64,000 nt of DNA from Deferribacteres bacterium (GTDB lineage: Bacteria > Zhuqueibacterota > Zhuqueibacteria > Zhuqueibacterales > Geothermadaptataceae). Positions within the stretch are counted from its first letter, which is position 1. Every line of letters starts with the position of its first letter. A model generated the notes under the pieces. It made no database searches, was not told the DNA's origin, and saw only the letters and a program-made list of their open reading frames with translations. This document shows positions 28,028 to 37,556 of this stretch, one piece after another. The position numbers were made by a program, and so were the translations under genes. The stretch spans positions 1 through 64,000 of the forward strand of contig JACKDE010000004.1 in the NCBI GenBank assembly GCA_020633675.1, written 5' to 3'.

Positions 28028-29854
28028 ATGAGAAAATTGATTTATTTGCTCGGTTTGCTGGGCGTGACGCTGCTTTGGAGCTGCACCCAGGAACCGCCAT
28101 CCAATCCGAACAGCACAACGGACATCACCAGTGCGGACATTCAGTACCACATCAATTACCTGGCTTCGGACGAACTTGAAGGTCGTGAGGCCGGCAGCAA
28201 AGGCGCGCAGGAAGCCAGTGCATACATTGCCAACGAGTTCAAGCACTACGGTCTGCAACCGGCAGGTGAAAATGGCAGCTATTTCCACGAATTTGAAGTG
28301 ATTGCTGGCGTAAACAAAGGTCAAAACAACAAATTGACGTTTGATATTGGCGGTGAGCAAGTTGTGTGCGAAGCAGACAGCGACTTTTCGCCTGTCTCTT
28401 TTAGCGAAAACGGTACATTTACTGGCGGCGTTGTTTTTGCCGGCTACGGCATCGAAGCGGATGATCTGAAATACAATGACTATGATGGGCTCGATGTCAA
28501 AGATAAAATCGTTTTGCTGCTGCGCTATTCGCCAGAGGGAGACAATCCGCACAGTGATTTCAATTCTTACTCTGCTCTGCGGCGGAAAGCATCCCTTGCA
28601 CGAGACAAAGGCGCTGCTGCCGTGATCATTGTGACCGGGCCAAACAACGATCCGGAAGATGCACTGATGACCTTTAAATATGACGGCACAGCAGCACGCG
28701 CGGGTGTTGGCGTGGCGAACATCACGGGAGAAGTGGCAGACAAGCTTTTGGCCAGCTCAGGCAAAACCATAGAGGCGTTGCAGAAACAGATCGATGATGG
28801 TCCGGCTCCGGCATCTTTTGCGCTTGAAAATGTCAGCGCCAGCCTCGAAGCGGATGTTCGCGATGATCGCCGCACTGCTCGCAATGTTGCCGCTATCCTG
28901 CATGGCAATGATCCGAGTCTAAAAGAAGAGCTGATCATTCTGGGCGCACATTTCGACCACCTTGGTTATGGCGGCTCCAGCTCACTCGATCGCGAAGCGA
29001 CCGGTCAAATCCACAACGGTGCGGACGATAACGCTTCCGGCTCCGCTGGCCTGCTCGAGCTCGCACAAAAAATCGCTGCTGAAAAAGATCAAGTGAAACG
29101 CAGCTATCTTTTTCTGGCATTTTCAGCCGAAGAAATGGGCTTGCTCGGCTCGAGCGCCTACGTAAAAGACAAAGTCACGCCAATGGATCAGGCTGTTTTG
29201 ATGATCAACATGGACATGATCGGCCGGATGAAAGAGAACCAGCTCATTCTGTACGGCCTCGGCACGTCGCCGGGTTGGGAGAAGCTGGTGGACGACCTGA
29301 ATGCAGAGTCGGATTTTGGCTTTGAACTCAAGAAAAACAAAGATGGCACCGGCCCCAGCGATCACTCGACTTTTTATCAGGCAGAGATGCCGGTGCTGGC
29401 GCTGTTCACGGGTATCCACAGCGATTATCACAAACCCAGCGACGATGCCGACAAAATCAATGTCGACGACGAAGCGCGGATTGTCAAGTTCGCATACGCA
29501 TTTGCGAAAAACGTTGATGAGCTGACCGAGCGTCCGCAATTTACCAAGGTTGAAAGCACAGAACGCCGGCAGTCCCGCGGCGCTTTTCGGGTGTATGTTG
29601 GCACCATACCGGATTACGCTGAAACCGATGTCGAGGGTTTGAAACTATCAGGCGTGAGTTCAGGTAGCCCTGCTGAAAAAATCGGCTTGCAGGCTGGCGA
29701 CGTCATTATCAAATTCGGTCCACGCGAGGTCAAAAATATTTATGATTATACCTACGCCCTGCAGGATTTCAAACCCGGCGATGAAATCGAAATTGTGGCA
29801 ATGCGCGGTGCTGAAAAATTGAATTTCATGATGACCTTGGAAGCACGAAGGTAA
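28028..29854 (+). CDS. M28-family peptidase lipoprotein with PA and PDZ domains
   Basis: A 608-residue lipoprotein peptidase. The signal peptide MRKLIYLLGLLGVTLLWSC ends at the lipid-modified cysteine. A protease-associated insertion (about 130-260) precedes the M28 core with GAHFDHLG, HNGADDNASGSAG, FSAEEMGLLG, NMDMIGR and IHSDYHKPSDD, which supply the zinc ligands and base. The C-terminal 100 residues form a PDZ domain (SGSPAEKIGLQAGDVIIKFG). ATG at 28028 has GGTGGGAG upstream; the longer frame would put charged residues ahead of the signal. It is probably tethered to an envelope membrane and trims peptides. Confidence 0.93.
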   Translation: MRKLIYLLGLLGVTLLWSCTQEPPSNPNSTTDITSADIQYHINYLASDELEGREAGSKGAQEASAYIANEFKHYGLQPAGENGSYFHEFEVIAGVNKGQNNKLTFDIGGEQVVCEADSDFSPVSFSENGTFTGGVVFAGYGIEADDLKYNDYDGLDVKDKIVLLLRYSPEGDNPHSDFNSYSALRRKASLARDKGAAAVIIVTGPNNDPEDALMTFKYDGTAARAGVGVANITGEVADKLLASSGKTIEALQKQIDDGPAPASFALENVSASLEADVRDDRRTARNVAAILHGNDPSLKEELIILGAHFDHLGYGGSSSLDREATGQIHNGADDNASGSAGLLELAQKIAAEKDQVKRSYLFLAFSAEEMGLLGSSAYVKDKVTPMDQAVLMINMDMIGRMKENQLILYGLGTSPGWEKLVDDLNAESDFGFELKKNKDGTGPSDHSTFYQAEMPVLALFTGIHSDYHKPSDDADKINVDDEARIVKFAYAFAKNVDELTERPQFTKVESTERRQSRGAFRVYVGTIPDYAETDVEGLKLSGVSSGSPAEKIGLQAGDVIIKFGPREVKNIYDYTYALQDFKPGDEIEIVAMRGAEKLNFMMTLEARR

Positions 29855-29859
29855 TTTCG

Positions 29860-29884
29860 ACGCTGATTGACGAACAGCGTTTTC
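29860..29884 (+). terminator. Weak intrinsic terminator after the M28 gene
   Basis: ACGCTG and CAGCGT (29860-29865 and 29875-29880) flank a 9-base loop and are followed by TTTCTG. The stem is short, so termination would be modest. Confidence 0.4.
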
Positions 29885-30070
29885 TGTCCTCAAAATCAGT
29901 CAATTGCGTTTAGCTACGAACATACGCAAGCAGTCCCGATTTATCTTTTTGAATTCTCATTCGAGGATTTTTGTCTGATTCGTGGCTAAACGTTCACTTT
30001 CGAAAAAATCAGTTTGTGCAGGAATTATCTATATTCATCTGTGTTAAAAGGAAAAAGGAGCAGACAGCGA

Positions 30071-31471
30071 ATGGCAAAAGCACAACAAGCTCGCATTTTA
30101 ATTGTCGATGATGAAGAATCGGTGTGTTTCGCGCTCGAAACCATCTTGAGCGAAAATGGCACATATGCTGTTGAAACACGCGATGCGGGCAAAAAGGCGA
30201 TGGCAGAACTACAGCAAAATCACTACGATCTCGCCTTGGTCGACCTAACTCTGCAGGATCTGGACGGCCTGTCGATTTTGAGGCAGGCGCGGGAGCAGAA
30301 TTTGCAGACCGAAATTGTGCTGGTCACCGGTCATGGCTCCATCGACACAGCCGTAGAAGCGATGCGGCTTGGCGCGTACGATTACCTCACCAAGCCGGTC
30401 GATAGCAAGGACCTGTTGCGCGTCGTCAACCATGCGTTGGAAAGATCGCAATTGATGCGCCAAAACCGTGATCTGCAAGACCAAATCAAAACACTGACGC
30501 GCTATCAGGACCTCATCGGCAAATCATCGGTGATGCAGGAGTTGTTCCGCACCCTGGAAGCTGTTGCAGCCAGCGACGCGAGTGTTTTGATTACCGGCGA
30601 AAGCGGCACGGGCAAAGAGTTGGTAGCGCACGCGATCCACAAACGCAGCGAGCGCAGCGCAGCGCCGTTCGTGGCGGTCAACTGCGCGGCGCTGCCGGCC
30701 AATATTTTGGAGAGTGAGCTATTCGGGCACGAAAAGGGTGCATTTACCGGGGCAGTGAAAGACAAGGCGGGCTATTTTGAGCAAGCCCACAGCGGTACGC
30801 TGTTTTTGGATGAGCTCACCGAAATGCCTTTTGAAATCCAGGCCAAACTGCTGCGCGCGCTTGAGACCCAGACTTTCCGGCGCGTCGGCGGTAGCCGCGA
30901 TATTAAAGTTGATGTGCGCGTGCTGGCTGCCTCCAATCAAAACATTCAGGACGCGGTAGAAAATAAAGTCTTGCGTGAGGATGTTTTTTATCGCCTCGCC
31001 GTCGTTGAAGTCGAACTGCCAGCTTTGCGTGAACGCGTCGAGGATATTCCCTTGATCGCCTCTGAATTGCTGAGGAAATTTGCAAAAGCCACCAACAAAT
31101 CCATTCAAAGTTTTGCGCCGGATGCAATGGAGCTGATGCTGAATTACGCCTGGCCGGGGAATGTGCGCGAATTGCGCAATGCCATCGAACGGGCGGTCAT
31201 ATTATCTCGCGGCGATCACATTGAGCCAACGGATTTGCCCCCGCGTCTGCGTCAGGTTGGCGCCATCTCGGATAGCGAAGCGAAAAGCCTGCCCGCCAAC
31301 ATGGTAGCGGTGCACCTCGGTACCACAGTCGAAGAGATGGAACGGCAGCTCATCTTGCGCACCCTGGAAATGCAGGGCAATAACAAAACCCGCGCCGCCG
31401 AAGTGCTCGGTGTCAGTCTTAAAACACTGCACAACAAGCTCAACCGGTATGCCCAGGATGACAGCAATTGA
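30071..31471 (+). CDS. NtrC-family sigma-54-dependent response regulator
   Basis: A 466-residue activator of sigma-54 RNA polymerase. The receiver domain has the acidic pair D13-D14, phospho-acceptor D58 (LVDLT) and the lysine of DYLTKPVD. The AAA+ domain (about 150-380) has Walker A GESGTGKE and the sigma-54-contacting GAFTGA loop. The C-terminus (NNKTRAAEVLGVSLKTLHNK) is a Fis-type helix-turn-helix. ATG at 30071 has AAGGAG about ten bases upstream; the longer frame is unsupported. No partner histidine kinase is adjacent. It is a plausible regulator of the sigma-54 promoter at 15294, but no direct evidence ties them. Confidence 0.95.
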   Translation: MAKAQQARILIVDDEESVCFALETILSENGTYAVETRDAGKKAMAELQQNHYDLALVDLTLQDLDGLSILRQAREQNLQTEIVLVTGHGSIDTAVEAMRLGAYDYLTKPVDSKDLLRVVNHALERSQLMRQNRDLQDQIKTLTRYQDLIGKSSVMQELFRTLEAVAASDASVLITGESGTGKELVAHAIHKRSERSAAPFVAVNCAALPANILESELFGHEKGAFTGAVKDKAGYFEQAHSGTLFLDELTEMPFEIQAKLLRALETQTFRRVGGSRDIKVDVRVLAASNQNIQDAVENKVLREDVFYRLAVVEVELPALRERVEDIPLIASELLRKFAKATNKSIQSFAPDAMELMLNYAWPGNVRELRNAIERAVILSRGDHIEPTDLPPRLRQVGAISDSEAKSLPANMVAVHLGTTVEEMERQLILRTLEMQGNNKTRAAEVLGVSLKTLHNKLNRYAQDDSN

Positions 31472-31482
31472 GCCAAAAATTG

Positions 31483-33474
31483 TCATCCATTTGCGATCCC
31501 GCCAGCCAGCAGCTTCTGCACCGCATCCAGTGATCGGTGTGCCCCCATAACCACCAGCAAATCACCGGCAGTCAGCTCAATTTCTCCACCCGGATTTGAA
31601 ATCGGCTGGCTGTCCCGCACGATAGCAATGACCGTTGCTCCTGTGCGTTTGCGAAGATCCAATTGCACCAACGACTGCCCGACCACTGGCATGGATTCGA
31701 GCACCAAAAAATTCTCTACTATGCTTCCTGCCAACAACTCACCGAGCTTTTCCAGAGAATTTGAACTCAGTGCTGTTTGCTGCAACAGTGGCGTGCCTTC
31801 CCGACGAATGGCATCGGTATAGGCTTGGATCACCGAGCGTGGGAGGCCGTATTCTGCCAGCACGCGCGCGAAAATTTCGGTCGCAGTTTCAAATTCCTCT
31901 GCAATCACCAAATCGGCGCCAAGGTCATAAAGCTGCTCGCTCGAGGCCGCAAACTTGGTACGCAGGATGATAAACAGGTTCGGACAGAGTTGCCGTGCAG
32001 CAGCCAAAATTTTGCGCGCTACCGAGGCATCCGCAAAGGTGCTGACCAGTGCACGCGCAGTCCGCAGGCTGGCATGTTCGAGAATTTCCTGACGGCTGGC
32101 ATCGCCAAAATAGATGGGCTCTCCATTTTGCACTGCCTCCCGAACGGTTTGTGGGTTCAGTTCCAAAATCACATAAGGAATATGGCTTTCTTTCAACACC
32201 CGTGCCAGATAGCGGCCATTCAGGCCAAATCCGACAATCACCGTGTGATTTGTCAACTTATCTCGCTGCGATTGGGTTTCACGCTGTTGTTTTTGAATTT
32301 TAGATGGCAGACTTTCCGGCGCCTTTTTGGATAATGCATTTCCTGCCTGCATCATAAATGGTGTAACCAACATCGTGAGCACGGCAACTGCTAAAAATGC
32401 CTGATACTGTGGCGCCGAGATCAGAGCGTGCCCTTGCCCCAATTTTGCCAGCACAAAAGAGAATTCGCCAATTTGCGCAATACCGAAACCAACCGCAATG
32501 GCCAGCTTGAACGATCCGGAATGGATGCGTGTCGTTACTCCGGCAATCAACGCTTTTAAAATGAGCGTGGCCAAAACCAGAATGCCCACAATCCAAATGT
32601 TTTGCAGCAAAAAGCGCAGGTCGAGCAGCATGCCAATTGTGACAAAAAACAGGCTGTTAAAAATATCCTTAAAGGGCAATATTTCAGCCGTAACCTGATG
32701 GCTGTACGGTGACTCCGAAATCGCCAGGCCGGCAATGAACGCACCCAACGCCAATGACACGCCAAACAGCGAGGTTGTCCAGGCGATGCCGATTGCGATC
32801 ACGACCACGCCCAGCACCATGATTTCGCGCAGACGGACGCGCACGACCATTTCCAGCAGGCGCGGCACTAAAAACAGCGATAGCAGCAGCACTCCCGCCA
32901 CCAGCCCCAACGCTTTGGCAAGTGACCAAAGCAATGGCAACAGCTCGATGCCACCGCTGGCGCCTAACAGGGGCGTGATCAAAACCATCGGCACGATACA
33001 TAAATCCTGAAACAGCAAGATGCCCAGAATGAGCCGGCCTCGCGGTGTATCGATCTCACCCTTTGTCGCCAAAACACTCAGCACAATTGCCGTGCTCGAC
33101 AGCGCAAAAAGCATACTAAGAAAGATCGCCTGTGGCAAAGGCAGTCCAAAACCAATCGCAATGCCTGCTGCAGCCAATCCGGTAACGACCACTTGCAAAG
33201 CGCCACCGAGCAGCACATCCCGCTTGATGCGTCGCAATTCCGATAGCGAAAACTCCATGCCGATGGTGAACAGCAGCAGCGCAACGCCAATTTCCGCCAG
33301 CACATTGATGTCGTCGTGCTGGGTGATTACATCCAGACCGAATGGCCCAACCGCAATACCGCACACCAGAAAGCCGACGATGTGCGGTACTTTCAGGCGA
33401 TGGAAAATGAGAACCACAACAGTGGCGCAGGAAAAAATGATAAACAGTTCGTATAAAATATTGATTTCGTGCAT
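31483..33474 (-). CDS. Kef/CPA2-type cation:proton antiporter with TrkA domains
   Basis: A 663-residue inner-membrane transporter. About twelve hydrophobic helices (1-390) make a CPA2 Na+/H+ exchanger fold (GVALLLFTIGMEFS, ALSSTAIVLSVLA, LFQDLCIVPMVLI). A cytoplasmic RCK/TrkA-N domain follows (TVIVGFGLNGRYLARVL, an NAD(H)-binding glycine pattern) and then a TrkA-C domain at the C-terminus. This is the layout of Kef-like potassium efflux proteins, with TrkA-C a common c-di-AMP or nucleotide sensor. A diadenylate cyclase gene is present at 49213, making c-di-AMP control conceivable. It is divergent from the serine hydrolase gene at 33702. Confidence 0.92.
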   Translation of the reverse strand: MHEINILYELFIIFSCATVVVLIFHRLKVPHIVGFLVCGIAVGPFGLDVITQHDDINVLAEIGVALLLFTIGMEFSLSELRRIKRDVLLGGALQVVVTGLAAAGIAIGFGLPLPQAIFLSMLFALSSTAIVLSVLATKGEIDTPRGRLILGILLFQDLCIVPMVLITPLLGASGGIELLPLLWSLAKALGLVAGVLLLSLFLVPRLLEMVVRVRLREIMVLGVVVIAIGIAWTTSLFGVSLALGAFIAGLAISESPYSHQVTAEILPFKDIFNSLFFVTIGMLLDLRFLLQNIWIVGILVLATLILKALIAGVTTRIHSGSFKLAIAVGFGIAQIGEFSFVLAKLGQGHALISAPQYQAFLAVAVLTMLVTPFMMQAGNALSKKAPESLPSKIQKQQRETQSQRDKLTNHTVIVGFGLNGRYLARVLKESHIPYVILELNPQTVREAVQNGEPIYFGDASRQEILEHASLRTARALVSTFADASVARKILAAARQLCPNLFIILRTKFAASSEQLYDLGADLVIAEEFETATEIFARVLAEYGLPRSVIQAYTDAIRREGTPLLQQTALSSNSLEKLGELLAGSIVENFLVLESMPVVGQSLVQLDLRKRTGATVIAIVRDSQPISNPGGEIELTAGDLLVVMGAHRSLDAVQKLLAGGIANG

Positions 33475-33540
33475 GATGCTCCCAAATGATCGGTGGAAAT
33501 TGTGTCAAATGTAGGCAAAAACCGGTATTTTATCCAGAGA

Positions 33541-33650
33541 ATATCAATATTTCGCCCACTTGCAATCATGGATGATTGCCATAAAAAAAGGCTCGCGCGC
33601 TTTCGATTTTTATTGCTTTTGAGCAAAGCGATATCGATATTCCACGCCCA
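33541..33650. repeat. Imperfect direct repeat in a divergent promoter region
   Basis: ATATCAATATTTCGCCCA at 33541-33558 and ATATCGATATTCCACGCCCA at 33631-33650 are similar direct copies, 90 bases apart, in the 227-base spacer between the antiporter and the serine hydrolase cluster. They could be operator sites for a regulator that controls both directions. Each copy begins with a palindrome ATATCrATAT. Confidence 0.35.
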
Positions 33651-33701
33651 AATTATGTTTGGTATTGCAAACCTGATTTGGAGCACATTTTAATAGGTAA
33701 C

Positions 33702-34643
33702 ATGATGGAAAAGAGCTCGTTTGCAGTTTTTTTCTTCAGTTTCTGTTTCTTCCTGACTAGTACCGCCCTCGCGCAATCGCGGATGAGTACGTCCCTGCCA
33801 TACAGTATCCCCGACCAGCAGATCCAACCCCTGGTTAAATTGGTTGACGCTCGATTTCAAAAAGCTTTAGAAAAGCGACTGCGCCAAAATCCGCGCTGGT
33901 CAGAATTGATCACACGAAAGAAAATGGCTGTTGGCCTGGTAGATATTAGCAATCCCGCTAAAGTGAAATACGCACGTGTCAATGGCCCGGTGATGATGTA
34001 CGCTGCCAGCCTGCCCAAACTTGCGATTTTGCTGGCCGCCAACCAGGCTCTTGAAGATGGTGTTTTAATCGCAACGCCGGAAATCAACCATGACATGCGC
34101 ATTATGATCAGCAAATCCAACAACGCCGCAGCGACGCGCATGATCGATCGCATCGGCATGGAACGCATCCAGGCCGTGCTTAAAGACCCGCGCTACCAGC
34201 TTTATGACCGCGAGCGTGGCGGCGGTTTGTGGATCGGGCGGCGCTACTCCAAACAAAGCAAGCGCATTCCGGAACCGATTTTGGGGCTGAGCCACGCTGC
34301 GACAGTGACACAAGTTTGCCGCTTTTACTATCTGCTGGCAATGGGAAAACTGGTCAGCCGCGAGCGCTGTTCTGAAATGCTTGAGAGCTTGCGCGATCCG
34401 GAAATAAACCACAAATTTGTCAATTCTCTGCATGAAATCGTGCCGGATGCGACTCTGTATCGCAAGTCCGGTACGTGGCAAAACTGGCATTCCGATTCCG
34501 TCTTGGTTTGGGGCCCGAACTGGCGGCGCTATATTGTCGTTGGCTTAATTGAAGCACCGGATGGCGAACAAATCTTGCGAGACCTGATTCCCGCAGTTGA
34601 AGAAGTTCTTAAACTGAATCAGTTGACAATTTCAAAAAAATAG
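33702..34643 (+). CDS. Exported beta-lactamase-fold serine hydrolase (first copy)
   Basis: A 313-residue secreted protein with signal peptide ending near TALAQS. It has the three motifs of class A beta-lactamase / D,D-peptidase folds: SxxK as S103-LP-K106, SxN-like S139-N140-N141, and the KTG equivalent KSG (in YRKSGTW). The class A omega-loop glutamate is not obvious, so real beta-lactam hydrolysis is uncertain; a cell-wall peptidase or esterase role is equally possible. ATG at 33702 (a second at 33705) is chosen at the signal peptide. It is the first gene of a cluster, with only 5 bases to the nucleotide transporter gene. Confidence 0.85.
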   Translation: MMEKSSFAVFFFSFCFFLTSTALAQSRMSTSLPYSIPDQQIQPLVKLVDARFQKALEKRLRQNPRWSELITRKKMAVGLVDISNPAKVKYARVNGPVMMYAASLPKLAILLAANQALEDGVLIATPEINHDMRIMISKSNNAAATRMIDRIGMERIQAVLKDPRYQLYDRERGGGLWIGRRYSKQSKRIPEPILGLSHAATVTQVCRFYYLLAMGKLVSRERCSEMLESLRDPEINHKFVNSLHEIVPDATLYRKSGTWQNWHSDSVLVWGPNWRRYIVVGLIEAPDGEQILRDLIPAVEEVLKLNQLTISKK

Positions 34644-34648
34644 CAGCA

Positions 34649-37528
34649 ATGAGCCAAGTACTTTCAAACGACTGGTCAAATGCAACAGTACGCGTTTTCC
34701 GGAAAGCATTTGATATACGGCGAGGCGAAACACTTCGTGCATCGTTGATGCTGATATACATTTTCCTGGTCGTTTCATGCCTGCTGATGATCAAGCCTGT
34801 TTGCAATGCGCTGTTTCTTTCCCATTATGGCGCTTCAAAACTGCCATTGGCCTTCATCCTGGTTGCTATTTCGGCAGCGTCCGTCGTCGGTATCTACTCG
34901 AAACTATTGAAGAAAAACAAGCTATTCAGGCTTGCGATGAACAGCATCCGTTTTTCTGTGGCATCCCTCCTGCTTTTTTGGATTTTTATCTATTTTCAGA
35001 TCGGCAAAGGCATCGTTCTTTACCTGTTTTATATTTGGGTTTCAATCTTTGCAGTGATCATCACTTCCCAGTTTTGGTTGCTCGCGAACCTGGTTTTTAA
35101 CGCGCGGGAAGCAAAGCGTCTTTTTGGCTTTATCGGCTCCGGGGCGATTGCGGGCGGCCTGTTCGGTGGGTATCTCACGAATTTCCTGGCGCCGTTTATC
35201 GGAAGTGAGCAGCTTTTGCTTATCTGCGCCGGATTGCTTTCATTGTGTTTTCCTATCATGAAACAAATTTGGCGGGAAAATCTCAGAAATGACAAGCGTT
35301 TTCCAGCTAACAAGCCGGTTTCCCTGCCAAACAGCGACAAAACAGAACACCCGCTTAAGCTTATTCAGCAATCTCGCCACCTTTTGCTCATGGCGGGATT
35401 GGTAGGGATTGGAGTTTTGGTAGCCAAGCTGGTCGAATTTCAATTCAGCGCTATTGCATCCGATAAAATTGGCGACGATGACCAACTCGCCGCTTTTTTT
35501 GGATTCTGGCTTTCCAATATGAACCTGGCTTCACTGATCATTCAACTGTTTATCACAAGGCGCGTTGTCGGCGTTTTTGGAGTCGGCACGGCACTCTTTT
35601 TTCTTCCTGCCGGCATCCTGCTTGGCGCCATCGGCATTTTGATCCATCCGGGACTGATGACTGCAGTCTTGATCAAACTCAGCGATGGCAGCCTCAAACA
35701 ATCCGTTAACAAGGCTGGCATGGAGCTCATGGCTTTACCGATTCCAGTGGAAATTCGTAATAACACCAAAACCTTTATCGATGTATTCGTCGATAGCTTT
35801 GCCACTGGCATCAGCGGCGTTTTGCTCTATATTGTTACTACGAATGTCCAGTTTTCCGTGCGTGTAATCAGCATCATCATCATCTTTCTGATCGCCATTT
35901 GGCTGTTTTTAGTGACACGTATACGCCGGGAGTATATTCAGGCTTTTCGCCTGAAAATCCAACCAGACCTTACACAAAAAAGAGAACCGGAAAAGATTTC
36001 CAAAAGTATCTCGATATGGAGCGGCCTGTTTCAAGCCCTGGAAAGCAGAAACGAGCAAACAGTGATTGAAGCACTCGAAATGATCAGGGATATTCGTGAT
36101 TCGAGGCTTGTACCGTATCTGCAAAACCTTGCTCTTGGCAATCAACCCAGAGTGCAAGTTGAAGCCCTGAAACTGCTCTATTTTTATAAAAATGAAAGCG
36201 CTGTTCCTGAAATTGAGAATCTGATTTATAATGATAATTTCGATTTAAAATGCGAGGCTTTCCGGTATCTGTTTCAAAATATGCCACCAGACCGGCTCAT
36301 CGACACATTTAAAAAATATCTCACACATAATGACGAAAAAATAGCAGTTGCCGCGCTTTACTCAATCGCAAAAGAGTCGCGTAACAATATCGAGTTGCAG
36401 AACGCCTTTAGAGTGCGCGAAGAAATTGAGCTGGGGCTGAAAAATTTGAGATTGATTGAAGAGCCGGAAAAAACCACCTTTCTCAAAACCGGCTATATCA
36501 GAATGCTCGGGATTGCAAACATTCCCGAGCTGCATGGCTATCTGCATCTGTTCTTGAAAAAACAGCCACATACGATTTTGAAGGAGGCCATCATTGCTGC
36601 CAGCCAGACCGGCCTCAAAGAATTCGTGCCAGTGATCTTTCGCTATTGGACAGATAAAAACTTGCGGGAGACGATACGGCATTCGCTTGCAGGATTTGGC
36701 CCGGAAATCATCGATATTCTCGTTCATATCATGCATGATCTGCGCGAGAGCCGCGAGATGCGCTTGTGCATCCCGCAAGTTATTGCCGCGATCGGAACCA
36801 TAAAATCAGCGAAAGCGCTGACCGACGCCCTTGACGAAAACGATTTGGAAATGCGCTTTGAAATCATCAAAGCGCTCAACACGTTACATGCTCGCTATCC
36901 CGGATTGAATTTTGATTCACAAAAACTCTTAAAACAAATATTCTCAGAGGCGAAAATATATATCGACACGCTTTTCATGCTGGCAGCGCAATTCCAGGCT
37001 GCGCATACCACTTCAGGAATTGCACCTGAGCAATCAGACCGGCTAACCGTGGCACGCCGGCAATTGATGGTTGCGCTTGAGCAGAAACTCGATCTCAATC
37101 TCGAACGGATTTTCAGGCTGCTTGAATTGCGATACCCGAGCGAAGGGATGCTGCACATCTATAACGGACTGCGAAAATCCGAGACAGACCTGCGAATCAA
37201 TGCGATTGAGTTTCTCGACAATGTATTGGAAACCAATCTCAAAAAAATCATCATCCCGATTGTGGAGACAACGATTGTCGATACGATGATTCAGGACACT
37301 TTAGAGCGATTTGATCGTATTCCACCGACGGAGTTTGAATGCCTGATTGCCATCCTTCGTGACAATGACAATCTACTGAAAATTCGCGCGCTCATGTTGA
37401 TTGCGGAACTTGGCAAGCATCCCTATTTACCGTACGTCGCTCCGTTGAGCCACGATATCGATCCGCTTGTCAGCGACGCGGCGGAGCATGCCTTGCAGAG
37501 CATCGAAAAGGCTCTTCGGGCTCAATGA
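34649..37528 (+). CDS. NTT/ADP-ATP carrier-like transporter with HEAT-repeat tail
   Basis: A 959-residue membrane protein. Residues about 30-430 contain around eleven hydrophobic helices with the look of the Npt1/Npt2 nucleotide transporter family (for example SLMLIYIFLVVSCLLMIKPV, FGFIGSGAIAGGLFGGYL and the IKLSDGSLKQSVNKAGMEL block), a family that exchanges or takes up ATP, ADP and other nucleotides in intracellular bacteria and plastids. From about 450 to the end are HEAT-like helical repeats (LVPYLQNLALGNQPRVQVEA, and more), cytoplasmic by topology. In free-living bacteria the substrate of such proteins is unknown. It follows the serine hydrolase by 5 bases and precedes the phosphotransferase by 28. 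Confidence 0.85.
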   Translation: MSQVLSNDWSNATVRVFRKAFDIRRGETLRASLMLIYIFLVVSCLLMIKPVCNALFLSHYGASKLPLAFILVAISAASVVGIYSKLLKKNKLFRLAMNSIRFSVASLLLFWIFIYFQIGKGIVLYLFYIWVSIFAVIITSQFWLLANLVFNAREAKRLFGFIGSGAIAGGLFGGYLTNFLAPFIGSEQLLLICAGLLSLCFPIMKQIWRENLRNDKRFPANKPVSLPNSDKTEHPLKLIQQSRHLLLMAGLVGIGVLVAKLVEFQFSAIASDKIGDDDQLAAFFGFWLSNMNLASLIIQLFITRRVVGVFGVGTALFFLPAGILLGAIGILIHPGLMTAVLIKLSDGSLKQSVNKAGMELMALPIPVEIRNNTKTFIDVFVDSFATGISGVLLYIVTTNVQFSVRVISIIIIFLIAIWLFLVTRIRREYIQAFRLKIQPDLTQKREPEKISKSISIWSGLFQALESRNEQTVIEALEMIRDIRDSRLVPYLQNLALGNQPRVQVEALKLLYFYKNESAVPEIENLIYNDNFDLKCEAFRYLFQNMPPDRLIDTFKKYLTHNDEKIAVAALYSIAKESRNNIELQNAFRVREEIELGLKNLRLIEEPEKTTFLKTGYIRMLGIANIPELHGYLHLFLKKQPHTILKEAIIAASQTGLKEFVPVIFRYWTDKNLRETIRHSLAGFGPEIIDILVHIMHDLRESREMRLCIPQVIAAIGTIKSAKALTDALDENDLEMRFEIIKALNTLHARYPGLNFDSQKLLKQIFSEAKIYIDTLFMLAAQFQAAHTTSGIAPEQSDRLTVARRQLMVALEQKLDLNLERIFRLLELRYPSEGMLHIYNGLRKSETDLRINAIEFLDNVLETNLKKIIIPIVETTIVDTMIQDTLERFDRIPPTEFECLIAILRDNDNLLKIRALMLIAELGKHPYLPYVAPLSHDIDPLVSDAAEHALQSIEKALRAQ

Positions 37529-37556
37529 CTTTGCACAACAATGTTGAGAAAGAAAA

